A DNA stretch of 64,000 nucleotides from an uncultured Dehalococcoidia bacterium (GTDB lineage: Bacteria; Chloroflexota; Dehalococcoidia; Lucifugimonadales; UBA3495). The notes beneath the pieces are model-generated. The model saw only the letters and a program-made list of their open reading frames with translations, ran no database searches and was not told the DNA's origin. The position numbers and the translations under genes are program-made. Of this stretch, positions 54,500 through 62,704 are shown in pieces; the first letter of the stretch is position 1; each line of letters begins with the position of its first letter. The stretch lies in assembly GCA_951813535.1 (NCBI GenBank), contig OX638345.1:75029-139028 (forward strand). Direction: 5' to 3'.

Positions 54500-56038
54500 T
54501 CACCACTGCTGGCTGATCACGAACGTGTGCTCACCGACGGTAGTTGTGATCTCCAGTTCATCGCCGACGATGCGCCAGTCCTGGGAGGGCTGGCCGTCCA
54601 TCACGACCCGGCATCTCTGGGCATCCACGTTGTTGACCCTGAACGAGGTCGGTTGTCCGACGGCGCCGGGCCGGCCGGCGTCCGTGGACACCAGCAGGGA
54701 GCGGCGGTCGACGTCGTAGTACGCCTGCGAGAGGCAGACGGTGGGGAAATCCACGGCGTACACCGTGGGCTCGATGAATTTGCGCAGGTTGGGCGCGTCG
54801 TAGATGCGCGCCATCGCACCCGGAGAGCAGGCTTCGGCGGTCGCAATGTGCCCGTTGTACTGGCCCCTGGGATGGGGCTCGTCCAGCCCGAATCCCCAGG
54901 TGAATTCACCAGAGGCGGCGTCCCAGGTCGGCTCATAGTTTTCTTCGGCGTGGGCCATCAGCTTGGCGTAGATGGCGTCCTCTCCAAACTCCTTCGCCAG
55001 CGCCAACCCACGCACCGTGGTCGTCGGTGTGGGCTCTCCAGTTGCATAGTCTATCGATCCCTCTCGGACCGGCTGCAGAGTTCTCCATCCCAGGGCGTCG
55101 GCAGCGCCGTTGAAAAGCATCCGGGACTCCTCGTTCTTCTGGCCAAGCAGTTCTCTGGCCAAGCCCAGATGCCCGGCGGCCCGCGTTGGAACATGGAGGT
55201 CAATCAGAGGGTCGTAGAATCGCGTGGACGTGTCCCGGGACGTGCCCGTGATGCGCCCCAGCCCGTAAAGTTCCTTGGCCGTCTCCCACCAGTTGTTGAA
55301 GACCCGATGGTGGTCGCTGCCGTAGAGGATGTCGTGTAGCCTCAGACCGAGGCCCGCTCCGGCCAATCAATTTGGCCAGACCTTGGTGTTCTCTCAATGG
55401 CACCCCTCAGCCCTGGCGGACCATTGTCTCGCCAGGTGTTCGGCGGTTTCGGAATGGGTCCAGGTGAAGGTGTTTTCGCCGTCGCGTACGATTTCGAAAG
55501 GTTGGTTCCACTTGTGGTCGCCGGTCACATACACGTAGTAACCGAGCAGTTGCAAGAACCATCCCTTGAAGAAGAGATTGCCGTCGGCGCCGATGGGGTC
55601 CATCTGCAGGCCCCAGGGTTCAACGCCGTTGGCCGTCCAGCCGATGACGTCGTAGCTGCCCCTGAGGTGCCTGGGGATCAGGTTCCGGTACCATCCCTCG
55701 GGGTAATTTTCCCGCCGGGGGTCGGGGCCAATCTGGTCAAGCCAGTCCTTGGCGGCCCAGTATCCGGTGTGCCTGAAGGCGAGTTCGTCCAGCACCCTGC
55801 CGTAGACCTCGCGCCAGGCGGGAGTGGTGTCTGCCATCAGCACCATGGCGTACATTGAGGCCCACAGGTCGAACCGGTGCCACGAAGCCGGGGGCTCGCC
55901 GGAAACATTATCCCAATGCGGATGGGGTTCGCCGTCCTTGTCCCAGTTGTCCTCGGTGGTGGCCTTGCGATACATGTACCTCAGCCAACCCCGGCTGCGG
56001 TCCGAGGTCGCCGGATACCCCAATACGGTTACAGCCAT
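54500..56038 (-). CDS. Linalool dehydratase/isomerase-like enzyme with two in-frame TGA codons (predicted di-selenoprotein)
   Basis: 513 codons from ATG 56038 (AAAGGAG upstream) with TGA at codons 215 (55394-55396) and 224 (55367-55369). Both halves read in one frame, before and after. Around them the protein reads EGCH-U-ENTKVWPN-U-LAGAGLGLRLHDILYG. The Ldi family carries a C-E-x5-(F/W)-x2-C pattern here, whose two Cys (C171 and C180 in Castellaniella Ldi, nine apart) are catalytic. The substitution of exactly both by TGA indicates selenocysteine. A GCCTC-GGTCT-GAGGC hairpin follows the second TGA (55339-55353). The N-terminal helices (WHRFDLWASMYAMVLMAD) and the downstream half fit the alpha/alpha barrel. 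Ldi hydrates or dehydrates allylic alcohols; the substrate here is unknown. The alternative is a pseudogene with two coincidental nonsense mutations. Confidence 0.78.
55339..55353 (-). promoter_or_regulatory. Candidate bacterial SECIS hairpin
   Basis: Read on the minus strand, 13 nt after the TGA at 55367-55369: GCCTC, loop GGTCT, GAGGC (5-bp stem). As I recall the E. coli fdhF SECIS, its apical loop is also GGUCU, at the same 18 nt from the UGA. A second GGTCT occurs 11 nt after the first TGA (55378-55382) with only a 3-bp CCA/TGG stem around it. Confidence 0.6.
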
Positions 56039-56129
56039 TGCTCGGCTCCTTTTGTCGTACCGATGCCCGCTCGTCCAAAATAGTCCATCGGCGATGACGA
56101 TCCACCTGACTCCATCGCGTGCCGACGAG

Positions 56130-56157
56130 TTTATTTTTGGCAGCGAACGAGTGTCAA
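56130..56157 (-). promoter_or_regulatory. Candidate promoter for the Ldi-like operon
   Basis: On the minus strand TTGACA (56152-56157) is followed after 16 nt by AATAAA (56130-56135), 92 bp upstream of ATG 56038. The -35 is perfect, the -10 weak. The region 56039-56347 holds no gene and is less GC-rich than its surroundings, as expected of a divergent regulatory region. Confidence 0.45.
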
Positions 56158-56347
56158 TATCCGTCGCTATGTCCAGATGTTGCTGGCATTTTAGTCGCAA
56201 TCGGCTGATACGTGGTCCGGCTTCGATGCCGCGCCGTTGATTCGCGTCTCGCGTTGTGCTATACGCCGAGTTCAAGACCCGTGTCGGATCGCGAACTGTT
56301 GGATTCGTTCTCAAGGGGGACGGTGCAACATCGAGAGGAGGGGGAAA

Positions 56348-57061
56348 TTGCAGACCACCGATTTGTCAAATCTACTGGAGAGACAACTGGGCGTTACGGA
56401 TCCGCCGGTAGCGATAGCATTTGTTGACGAGCCGCCGCCCGGGGTTCCCCGCACGTTGAGCGTCGTGCCCTCGGCTTGCGCCTTCTGGCGGCAGGCGGAG
56501 CAGGGCACGTTCTACGCTGCGGCGGAGGACCATTTCAACTGCCCGCTCGGCGCCATGGTGATGGGGTTCCCGCTTGGGGAGCAGCAGGTGGCGCAATTGC
56601 AGGAAGAAGTGGGGATGATGTGCGGAATATCCTACGTCAGGGAGGAGGAAGTGCCGAACGTTCCCAAGGTGAGCCGAGCCTCCGCCGGCATCGTTTACGG
56701 ACCGCTGGCGGGATTTCCCGTGGAGCCCGACGCGGTCATGATCTGGTGCACGCCCCACCAGGCGATGAAGATGAGCGAGTGCTGCGGAATGATCAACTGG
56801 GCGGCGAGCCCTGCCGGAATGTTCGGCCGGCCCGGATGCGCCGCGCTTCCGATTGCGCTGGCCCTGGAATCGCCATCCCAATCTTTCGGGTGCGTGGGCA
56901 TGCGGATCAACACCGGAGTTGATGAAAGCAAGCTGCTCATGGTGATCCCCCGGAACATCCTGACAACCCTCACTTCCAGCCTGCCGCAGATGTCGCAAGT
57001 CCACCAGCAGATGGAATCCCACTACCAAAGCCGGCTAGCCAATCTTCCGCAAAGCCCCTAG
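56348..57061 (+). CDS. DUF169 family protein
   Basis: 237 residues from a TTG start with GAGGAGGGGG upstream. Segments LERQLGVTDPPVAIAFVDEP, PSACAFWRQAEQGTFYAAAE, CPLGAMVMGFP and CGMINWAASPAGMFGRPGCA match DUF169, a family with several conserved cysteines (ACAFW, FNCPLGA, GRPGCA, FGCVGMR) whose function is not established; metal or small-molecule binding is often suspected. It is divergent from the Ldi-like operon and may share its regulatory region. No membrane segments. Confidence 0.8.
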   Translation: MQTTDLSNLLERQLGVTDPPVAIAFVDEPPPGVPRTLSVVPSACAFWRQAEQGTFYAAAEDHFNCPLGAMVMGFPLGEQQVAQLQEEVGMMCGISYVREEEVPNVPKVSRASAGIVYGPLAGFPVEPDAVMIWCTPHQAMKMSECCGMINWAASPAGMFGRPGCAALPIALALESPSQSFGCVGMRINTGVDESKLLMVIPRNILTTLTSSLPQMSQVHQQMESHYQSRLANLPQSP

Positions 57062-57159
57062 AAATCAATCCCGGTAGCAACCGCAGTAGCCGACCGGGAT
57101 ACCGGTGACGATCCCCATGACGGTGACGATCCCCGACGAGTAACCCATCAAGGTCAAGG

Positions 57160-57360
57160 AATCTGCGTTACGACTTCGTGGTCGTACATGCCGTACGAGG
57201 GACGATCGTGGTGCGCGGGCTCGGCTCCCAGCACGTGGTCGGCAATGAAGAATCAGGAACATCCCATGTTCCGCGTCGCCTCGGCGGAGTCACGGACGGC
57301 ATGGCGGTCCGGCTCGATCTCGGTCTGGGGAAATACCACGCCAATTTCCGTCCGCGCACT
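57160..57360 (-). pseudogene. Relic of a luciferase-like monooxygenase N-terminus
   Basis: On the minus strand one frame reads TEIGVVFPQTEIEPDRHAVR, RNMGCS, a TGA, then FFIADHVLGAEPAHHDRPSY GMYDHEV. This is the LLM/F420 type N-terminus (EIGVVFPQTEI...ADHVLGAEP). The remainder of the ~300-residue protein is missing, so I treat it as a decayed fragment; the TGA is not considered recoded. Two copies of GGTGACGATCCCC lie just beyond it (57100-57135). Confidence 0.7.
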
Positions 57361-57400
57361 CTTTCCGTGTATCTGACAGCGGTTGCGCCACCCACCGGGC

Positions 57401-58585
57401 CTACAGGAGCCGGCCCTTCAGCGACTCAAACTCCTCGCGGGTGATGTAGCCCTGTTCCAGCAGGCGGGCCAGGCGCTCCAGCTCGCCCACCACGCCGCCG
57501 GCGCTGTGCGTACTCGGGTCCTGGGCAACGGAGCGATCCACCTGCTTCACGTCGGTCACGCCGCAGAGGCCCATGGTCACGCTGAGTTCGGCGCGCAGAA
57601 TCTCCAGGCAGTGGCGGACCCCCTCTTCGCCGTTGACCGACAGCCCCCAGAAGATGGGCCGGCCCACGAAGACCGCCCGGGCGCCGAGGGCCAGCGCCTT
57701 CAGCACGTCCGCGCCCTTGCGGACGCCGCCGTCGAAGTAGACCTCCAGCCGGTCGCCCACGGCGTCTGCGATCTTGGGCAGCATCTCGATGGTGCCCTCG
57801 GTGCCCTGCAAGGCGTGGCCGCCGTGGTTCGAGACCACCAGCGCCTCGCAGCCGTACTCGGCGCAAAGGCGGGCGTCCTCGGCAGTTTGCACTCCCTTGA
57901 TGACCAGCGGCATCGAGGTGATGGAGCGCAGCCACTCCAGGTCGGACCAGTTGAGGCCCGACTCGAAGCTCTCGGCGAAATTCTCCCGCGTGGGCAGGTT
58001 GGGCAGCTCGATTCCCTGGAAGTTCTTCAACGTGCGTTCCTGGTCCAGGATGTAGGCGTAGCGGTGCTCCCGCTCCCGGGAGTTGGCGCCCAGGTTGTCC
58101 ACCGTGAGCATCATGGCCTTGTAGCCCGCGTTTTCCGCCCGGCGCACCAGGATCTCGGTCAGCTCCCGGTTCTCGAAGAAGTAGAGCTGAAACCAGAGTG
58201 AATTGGTGGCAACCTCGGCCACTTCCTCAATGCTGTAGCTGGAGGCGGTGCTGAGTCCCAGGATGGTCCCCGCGCCGCCGGCGGCCCGGGTGGAAGCCAG
58301 CTCACCCATGGGGTGGGCGCGCTGGTGGGTGCCGGTGGGGGCCAGCATCACCGGCATGCTGATCTCTTCGCCCAGGACCGTGGTGGTCATGTCCCGCTCG
58401 GTGACGTCCACCAGGATCCGGGGACGCAGTTTGACTTCGCTCATGGCCTGGACGTTGCTGGTGTTGGTTATCCAGTCGGGCGCGCCCAGGTCGCCGAACA
58501 GCCGGTCGAACAGGGCCTGGGGCATGGTCTGCCTGGCCCGGGCTTCGTAGTCTCCAATGGTCAGCAGGGTCGGCTGGGTAGTCAT
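57401..58585 (-). CDS. FMN-dependent alpha-hydroxy-acid oxidase with SHOCT tail
   Basis: 394 residues of the lactate/glycolate oxidase (LldD-type) TIM barrel: RPRILVDVTERDMTTTVLGE, MPVMLAPTGTHQRAHPMGE, WFQLYFFENRELTEILVRRA, PLVIKGVQTAEDARLCAEYG, ALVVSNHGGHALQGTE and VYFDGGVRKGADVLKALALG. The catalytic His (SNHGG) is kept, but the substrate-carboxylate Arg of the usual SNHGGR is His here. The last ~32 residues (GELERLARLLEQGYITREEF) are a SHOCT-type module, unusual on this enzyme. GGAGGAAGC precedes the ATG. The substrate is therefore probably not simple lactate. Confidence 0.88.
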   Translation of the reverse strand: MTTQPTLLTIGDYEARARQTMPQALFDRLFGDLGAPDWITNTSNVQAMSEVKLRPRILVDVTERDMTTTVLGEEISMPVMLAPTGTHQRAHPMGELASTRAAGGAGTILGLSTASSYSIEEVAEVATNSLWFQLYFFENRELTEILVRRAENAGYKAMMLTVDNLGANSREREHRYAYILDQERTLKNFQGIELPNLPTRENFAESFESGLNWSDLEWLRSITSMPLVIKGVQTAEDARLCAEYGCEALVVSNHGGHALQGTEGTIEMLPKIADAVGDRLEVYFDGGVRKGADVLKALALGARAVFVGRPIFWGLSVNGEEGVRHCLEILRAELSVTMGLCGVTDVKQVDRSVAQDPSTHSAGGVVGELERLARLLEQGYITREEFESLKGRLL

Positions 58586-58702
58586 GCTTCCTCCATAGTG
58601 GATCGGCTGTGGCGGGCCGGCGTCAGCAGTCGGGTCCCAAGCCGTTGGTATGGTCCGGCCCGGCGGTGCGCTGCCGGAGCGGGTAGTAGCCCCTCTGGGG
58701 AA

Positions 58703-59716
58703 CTACAGGGCGTGCAGCGCCGGTATGACCTCTCTTCCCACCAGGTCGATATGCTCCAGCACTTCGGCCTGGGACATCTCGGGGTAGAACAACCGGATGG
58801 CCACGTCGGTAAACCCCATTTCGTGATAGGCGGCGATCTGCTCGACGCATTCCTCGGGGCTGCCCACCAGGAAGGTGTCGTCCATCAGCGTTTCGAGGTC
58901 GCCGGTTACCTTCCGGGTCAGCTCGTCGTCGGTGCCGTGGAGACCGTGATAGGCGTAGACCTCGTACTTCTTGGCGAAGTTGGCCCTGGCCCGCTCCAGC
59001 GCCTCCTCGTGGGTCGGGGCGCAGAAGAACTCGCGCACGATGACCATGTCCTCGGGAACCTCGTGGCCGTTTTCGTCGAGAGTCTGATGGTACAGCGATA
59101 TCTGGTGCCGGATGGTGGCGTTGGACTGGGCGGGTCCGACGTAGAGAATGTCGCCGCCCCGGCCGACCCGGCGCACCGCCGGATCGCTCATCGCGGCCTG
59201 CCAGATCTTGGGATGGGGCTGCTGGTAAGGCCGGGCGGTGGGCCGCGCCCCGGTTACGTTGTAGTAACGGCCGTGGTGCGTCACCTCGTCGTCGGTCCAC
59301 AGCCGGCGCATCAGGCCGAGCGCTTCGGTACAGCGGGCGCCGCGCTGGGACATCTTCGTTCCGAAGGCTTCACACTCCTCAGGGCGGTAGCCCAGCCCGA
59401 TGCCGAGGATGAAGCGCCCTTCCGCGATGTGGTCGAGGGTTGCCGCCTGCTCGGCGACCTCGACCGGATTCAGCAGCGGCAGCAACAGGACCGAGGTGGC
59501 CAGTTTCATGTCTCCCGGCTCTGCGGCGAGCCGCGCCAGCACCGGCCAGGGCTGAAAGTGCTGGAAGGGGTCGATCAGGTAGTGGTGGGCCCAGCAGTAG
59601 ATGTCGAACCCGGCGTCGCGGGAGGCTCGGAACTGCCCCAGGTGGTTTTGCCACTGTTGCTGATGGTCAATGCTGTCCCGCTGCACCACCTGACCGACCT
59701 GATAACCAACGCGCAT
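58703..59716 (-). CDS. Luciferase-like (LLM) flavin-dependent monooxygenase
   Basis: 337 residues: GFDIYCWAHHYLIDPFQHFQ, EPGDMKLATSVLLLPLLNPV, HIAEGRFILGIGLGYRPEEC, RPYQQPHPKIWQAAMSDPAV and TFLVGSPEECVEQIAAYHEM follow the LLM fold in order. FMN or F420 reduced elsewhere is the cosubstrate. GGTGA lies just before the ATG. It is 117 bp upstream of the hydroxy-acid oxidase on the same strand, which suggests a joint catabolic step. Confidence 0.9.
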   Translation of the reverse strand: MRVGYQVGQVVQRDSIDHQQQWQNHLGQFRASRDAGFDIYCWAHHYLIDPFQHFQPWPVLARLAAEPGDMKLATSVLLLPLLNPVEVAEQAATLDHIAEGRFILGIGLGYRPEECEAFGTKMSQRGARCTEALGLMRRLWTDDEVTHHGRYYNVTGARPTARPYQQPHPKIWQAAMSDPAVRRVGRGGDILYVGPAQSNATIRHQISLYHQTLDENGHEVPEDMVIVREFFCAPTHEEALERARANFAKKYEVYAYHGLHGTDDELTRKVTGDLETLMDDTFLVGSPEECVEQIAAYHEMGFTDVAIRLFYPEMSQAEVLEHIDLVGREVIPALHAL

Positions 59717-59733
59717 ATCGTCACCCTGTCACA

Positions 59734-59833
59734 CCGTCGTTCCTGCGAAAGCAGGAACCCAGGCAATCGTTGCCTTATGAAAGTTGGCTTGTTTGTACCT
59801 ACTCTGGATTCCCGCTTTCGCGGGAATGACGGG
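59734..59833. repeat. CGTCATTCC-type inverted repeat, copy 2
   Basis: Left arm CCGTCGTTCCTGCGAAAGCA and right arm GCTTTCGCGGGAATGACGG are imperfect reverse complements, as in 5972-6076. It fills the space between the NHL-repeat and flavin monooxygenase genes. Confidence 0.7.
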
Positions 59834-59848
59834 AAATGGCAACACGCC

Positions 59849-60742
59849 CTAGCCTCCGACGTGGCGGTACTTGATGAGGCGCTCGCCTTCGAGGTTCTGG
59901 TTCACGTAGATGTCGCCGTGGGAGTCGACCCAGACGGCGTGGGCGCCGTTGCCCCACCCGGCGTCGCGGGGGCTGCCCCAGCGGGCCAGGACATTGCCAT
60001 CGATGTCCAGGATGGACATGAAACCGTCGAGTTCCGGCACGTACACCGCCAGATCGTCGTCGATGTAGATGTCGCAGGGTCGCGCCAGGTCCGTCCACTG
60101 CTCCAGGAAGTTGCCCTCCGAGTCGAAGATCTGCATGCGGTTGTTCTCGCGGTCGGCGACGAACACCCGCCCGTCCGTGTGCACCCAGACCCCGTGGGGG
60201 ACGTGGAACTCGCCGGGAGCGGTCTTCCCCGGCGCGCCCCAGGAGTCCACCAGCTCGCCGTCGGGAGTGAACCGGTGCACCCGGGCGTTGCCGTAGCCGT
60301 CGGAGATGTACAGCAGACCGTCCGGGGAAATGGCGACGTCGCTGGGGCTGTTGAATGGCCCGGCCGCCCTGACGACCGGGTCGCTGTAGTTCCCCGACCA
60401 GCCGGTGTCCGAGGGCTTATCCCACTCGCCCATGGTCATCAGCAGGTTGCCCCTGGGGTCGTACTTGAGGACCACATGGCTGTTCTTGACCGGCATGTAG
60501 AGGTTTTCGTCGTCGTCGATGAACATGCCGTGGGCGTCGGTGAGAACGCCCTCGCCCCAGGAGGCGAGATAGTTGCCGTCCCGGTCGAGGACGATCAGCG
60601 GGTGTTCGCCGCGGTTGAAGAGGTACACCCGGTCCTCGGAGTCGGTGACGATAGCCGTCTGCCCCAGCGCCCATCCCTCGGGCAGCTTCTCCCAGTTCTC
60701 GACCTGCTCGTAGGTGTACTTGCCACTGCCAACGGTAACCAT
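59849..60742 (-). CDS. NHL-repeat beta-propeller protein
   Basis: 297 residues with about six NHL-type blades: ALGQTAIVTDSEDRVYLFNR, TDAHGMFIDDDENLYMPVKN, NSPSDVAISPDGLLYISDGY, HVPHGVWVHTDGRVFVADRE, RPCDIYIDDDLAVYVPELDG and GAHAVWVDSHGDIYVNQNLE. There is no signal peptide, so it is probably cytoplasmic. The pattern resembles peptidyl-alpha-hydroxyglycine alpha-amidating lyase-like and SMP-30-like proteins; the exact reaction is unknown. GAGGA precedes the ATG. It lies 54 bp after the UGSC selenoprotein gene on the same strand. Confidence 0.85.
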   Translation of the reverse strand: MVTVGSGKYTYEQVENWEKLPEGWALGQTAIVTDSEDRVYLFNRGEHPLIVLDRDGNYLASWGEGVLTDAHGMFIDDDENLYMPVKNSHVVLKYDPRGNLLMTMGEWDKPSDTGWSGNYSDPVVRAAGPFNSPSDVAISPDGLLYISDGYGNARVHRFTPDGELVDSWGAPGKTAPGEFHVPHGVWVHTDGRVFVADRENNRMQIFDSEGNFLEQWTDLARPCDIYIDDDLAVYVPELDGFMSILDIDGNVLARWGSPRDAGWGNGAHAVWVDSHGDIYVNQNLEGERLIKYRHVGG

Positions 60743-60796
60743 ATCCTCGCCTCCTCGCTCGTGCCCGGTGACACCGGGGGTAGGTTGTTGGTCGCT

Positions 60797-61354
60797 CTAG
60801 TAAGTAGTCAGCGTATCGATAACCGCCTGTTCCAACTCCCCGGCGCGCACCGAGACCTGATCGGCCGTCAGCCCGCCCAGGGGATGGGGAATGCCCAGCG
60901 GGTGGAAGTCAGGGCGGCCAAAGGTGCGGGCATGGAGGAAGGCCGAGTTCAGGAACGGGTCGGTGCAGAGCACCACCGTGGGGATGCCGAGGTTCTCCAG
61001 GGTCATTGCGTCGTGCACACTGCACGCGGTGCAGGAGCCTCAATCGGCAATCGCCGTGACCACGAAGTCGCAGCGCTCGGATAGGTCGCTGATGATGTCA
61101 TCGGCGGCCGGCCGGGAATAGACGAACTTGTCGACCGCGAGGATGTCGCCCAGTTCGAGGTCTTTCGCCATCCGCTCGCCGATGTTGCGCAACAGGAGGT
61201 CGGCGTTGGCCTTGCGGTTTCCCAGAAAGCCGCCGACCTTGTCGTGCAGCGTGTCCAACCGGGGCGCGGCCCGCCAACGGGACGCCGCCTCCGGGTCGAT
61301 GGGAAGGGCCAAACCCAGTTCCCGCATCCGGTCCTGGTAGTTCGTGACAGTCAT
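60797..61354 (-). CDS. UGSC-motif selenoprotein (in-frame TGA)
   Basis: 186 codons with a single in-frame TGA at codon 105 (61040-61042), giving VVTAIAD-U-GSCTACSVHDAMTLEN. The UGSC motif is that of a known selenoprotein family (Sec-Gly-Ser-Cys, with Cys homologues CGSC). The sequence on both sides is one continuous frame and is well-formed (SRPAADDIISDLSERCDFV before, NLGIPTVVLCTDPFLNSAFL after). A hairpin CGTGCA-GTG-TGCACG (61012-61026) starts 13 nt after the TGA. Its reaction is not known to me; it is a small, probably redox-active protein. ATG 61354 with GAGGG upstream. It lies 62 bp after the gene at 61417-62448. Confidence 0.88.
61012..61026 (-). promoter_or_regulatory. Candidate SECIS hairpin of the UGSC gene
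   Basis: Perfect 6-bp stem CGTGCA/TGCACG with loop GTG, beginning 13 nt after the TGA at 61040-61042. The spacing to the TGA equals that of the hairpin in the gene at 54500-56038. Confidence 0.6.
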
Positions 61355-61416
61355 CGTTCCCTCTTCAATAACGTCACCCCGTACTTGATACGGGGTCTGA
61401 AATCTCGGATCTACTA

Positions 61417-62448
61417 TTAACCTGGGATCTTTCGCGTGACTCTCTGCGAGCCCCAGCCGGGCAGGTAGGCCGAGTGGGGGCCGCCGGCGCCGCCGGCGAC
61501 GAAAATGTTGATGCGGTCCGGGGCGCGGACCACCGGCACCATCTGGTCGTCGTCGTCAGCGTCGATGTACCTGGGCCAGAAGTGGCCGCGGCGGGAGTCG
61601 CCCTGAGGCGGGCCGCCCTGGCGGATTTTCCGCACCGGCTTGCGGGCGTGCTCGTAGAGGAACTGGCGGATGTCCCGTTTGTTCCACCCGTCGCGGTGCA
61701 GGAACTTGGCGTGCTCGGGGCCGATGACCACGAAGGTGTCGCCCATGACGTACATCTGGACGTTGCCCAGGGTGCACATGGTGTCGGCAAGAACCGTCAG
61801 GAAGTTCCGCGAGTGGGAGGCGTGGTACATGATGTTGTGAGGCGCCTCCGCCGGGAACACCGACACCGTGCTGTCGGTCGGGGCAAAGCCCAACTCGACG
61901 TGCATCGGCTCCCAGGGGTTGGCGTCCTCGTCCTCGGCGACGCAGTAAGTGTAGGCGCCGGGATGGCCGAAGGTGGCCTTGTTGGTCTCGCCAGGTATGG
62001 CGCCGCCCAGGTTGAGCAGGGCCAGCTTGACCGCGCGGCCGATGGTGGCGTTGGCCCGCCAACCGGAGCCGAAGCAGTTGTAGCCGCCGTTGATGCCCAG
62101 CTCCTTGACGATGGGGCCGTTGACGATAAGCAGCGGAGTGTGGATGCCGGTGGAGCACATCACGCCACGCAGGTTGAACCGGTCATCCATCATCGCTTCG
62201 AGGGCGGTGATGATCACCGGCATGTGCTCCGGCCGGCAGCCCGCCATGACCGCGTTGACCGCGACGCGCTCGACGGTGGCCCGTCCGCCCAGGGGCGGCA
62301 GTTCCGCGATGAGTTCGTCGCCCCCGCGGCCGGCGCTCGCCACGAACCGGCGGACCAGGTCTTCGGACGGCGGCACGACCGGCAGGCCATCGGTCCACCC
62401 GGTCTCGAACATCAATTCGATGGCATCAGAAATGTCGGTGGAAAGCAT
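61417..62448 (-). CDS. Conserved protein of unknown function, neighbour of the UGSC gene
   Basis: 343 residues: TGWTDGLPVVPPSEDLVRRF, PPLGGRATVERVAVNAVMAG, FNLRGVMCSTGIHTPLLIVN, GINGGYNCFGSGWRANATIG and PDRINIFVAGGAGGPHSAYL. The TDGLPVVPP and GGRATVE...NAVMAGC blocks recur in a protein type I know only as uncharacterised. Cysteines in CRPEHM, MCSTG, NCFGSG and TMCTLG could bear metal or redox functions. It precedes the UGSC gene in the same direction, so the two likely act together. Confidence 0.7.
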   Translation of the reverse strand: MLSTDISDAIELMFETGWTDGLPVVPPSEDLVRRFVASAGRGGDELIAELPPLGGRATVERVAVNAVMAGCRPEHMPVIITALEAMMDDRFNLRGVMCSTGIHTPLLIVNGPIVKELGINGGYNCFGSGWRANATIGRAVKLALLNLGGAIPGETNKATFGHPGAYTYCVAEDEDANPWEPMHVELGFAPTDSTVSVFPAEAPHNIMYHASHSRNFLTVLADTMCTLGNVQMYVMGDTFVVIGPEHAKFLHRDGWNKRDIRQFLYEHARKPVRKIRQGGPPQGDSRRGHFWPRYIDADDDDQMVPVVRAPDRINIFVAGGAGGPHSAYLPGWGSQRVTRKIPG

Positions 62449-62537
62449 TATCGGGCCATAAAGGACGTTGGATTATCCGCGATTCAGCCGGGGCGAGTGT
62501 AATCCTAGCAGATAGTGCCGTCAACGCGAGAACCGCC

Positions 62538-62704
62538 CTCATGCGTACCCAGTTTGGCGGCGGGAAACGTCAGAATCACGATTTTCCAATTTTGGGGATT
62601 ATCGGGATTGGAACCGTCGTGTGAGGGACATCTCCCAATCCTGCCAAATCATAAAATCCCGTAAATCTTGATTCTGACGATTTACCAAACTGGGTACGCG
62701 TGAG
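62538..62704. repeat. Nested palindromic repeat, copy 8 (best preserved outer arms)
   Basis: The outer arms CTCATGCGTACCCAGTTTGG and CCAAACTGGGTACGCGTGAG match 19 of 20; the inner palindrome is 62569-62678. It occupies most of the gap between the divergent genes at 62448 and 62856. The remainder to 62855 shows no gene. Confidence 0.92.

Noticed and set aside
54500-56038. Treating the linalool-dehydratase-like region as two separate genes or a plain pseudogene
   Set aside because: Both pieces are in one frame, the only interruptions are TGA at the two family cysteine positions, and a UGSC selenoprotein is nearby. A pseudogene remains possible and is stated as the alternative.
58313-61084. A 923-codon plus-strand frame, and similar long antisense frames (52973-55339, 2313-4124, 44864-46084)
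   Set aside because: They oppose well-supported genes, consist of low-complexity Val/Gly/Ala/Arg/His sequence and arise from the high GC content and codon bias of the opposite strand.
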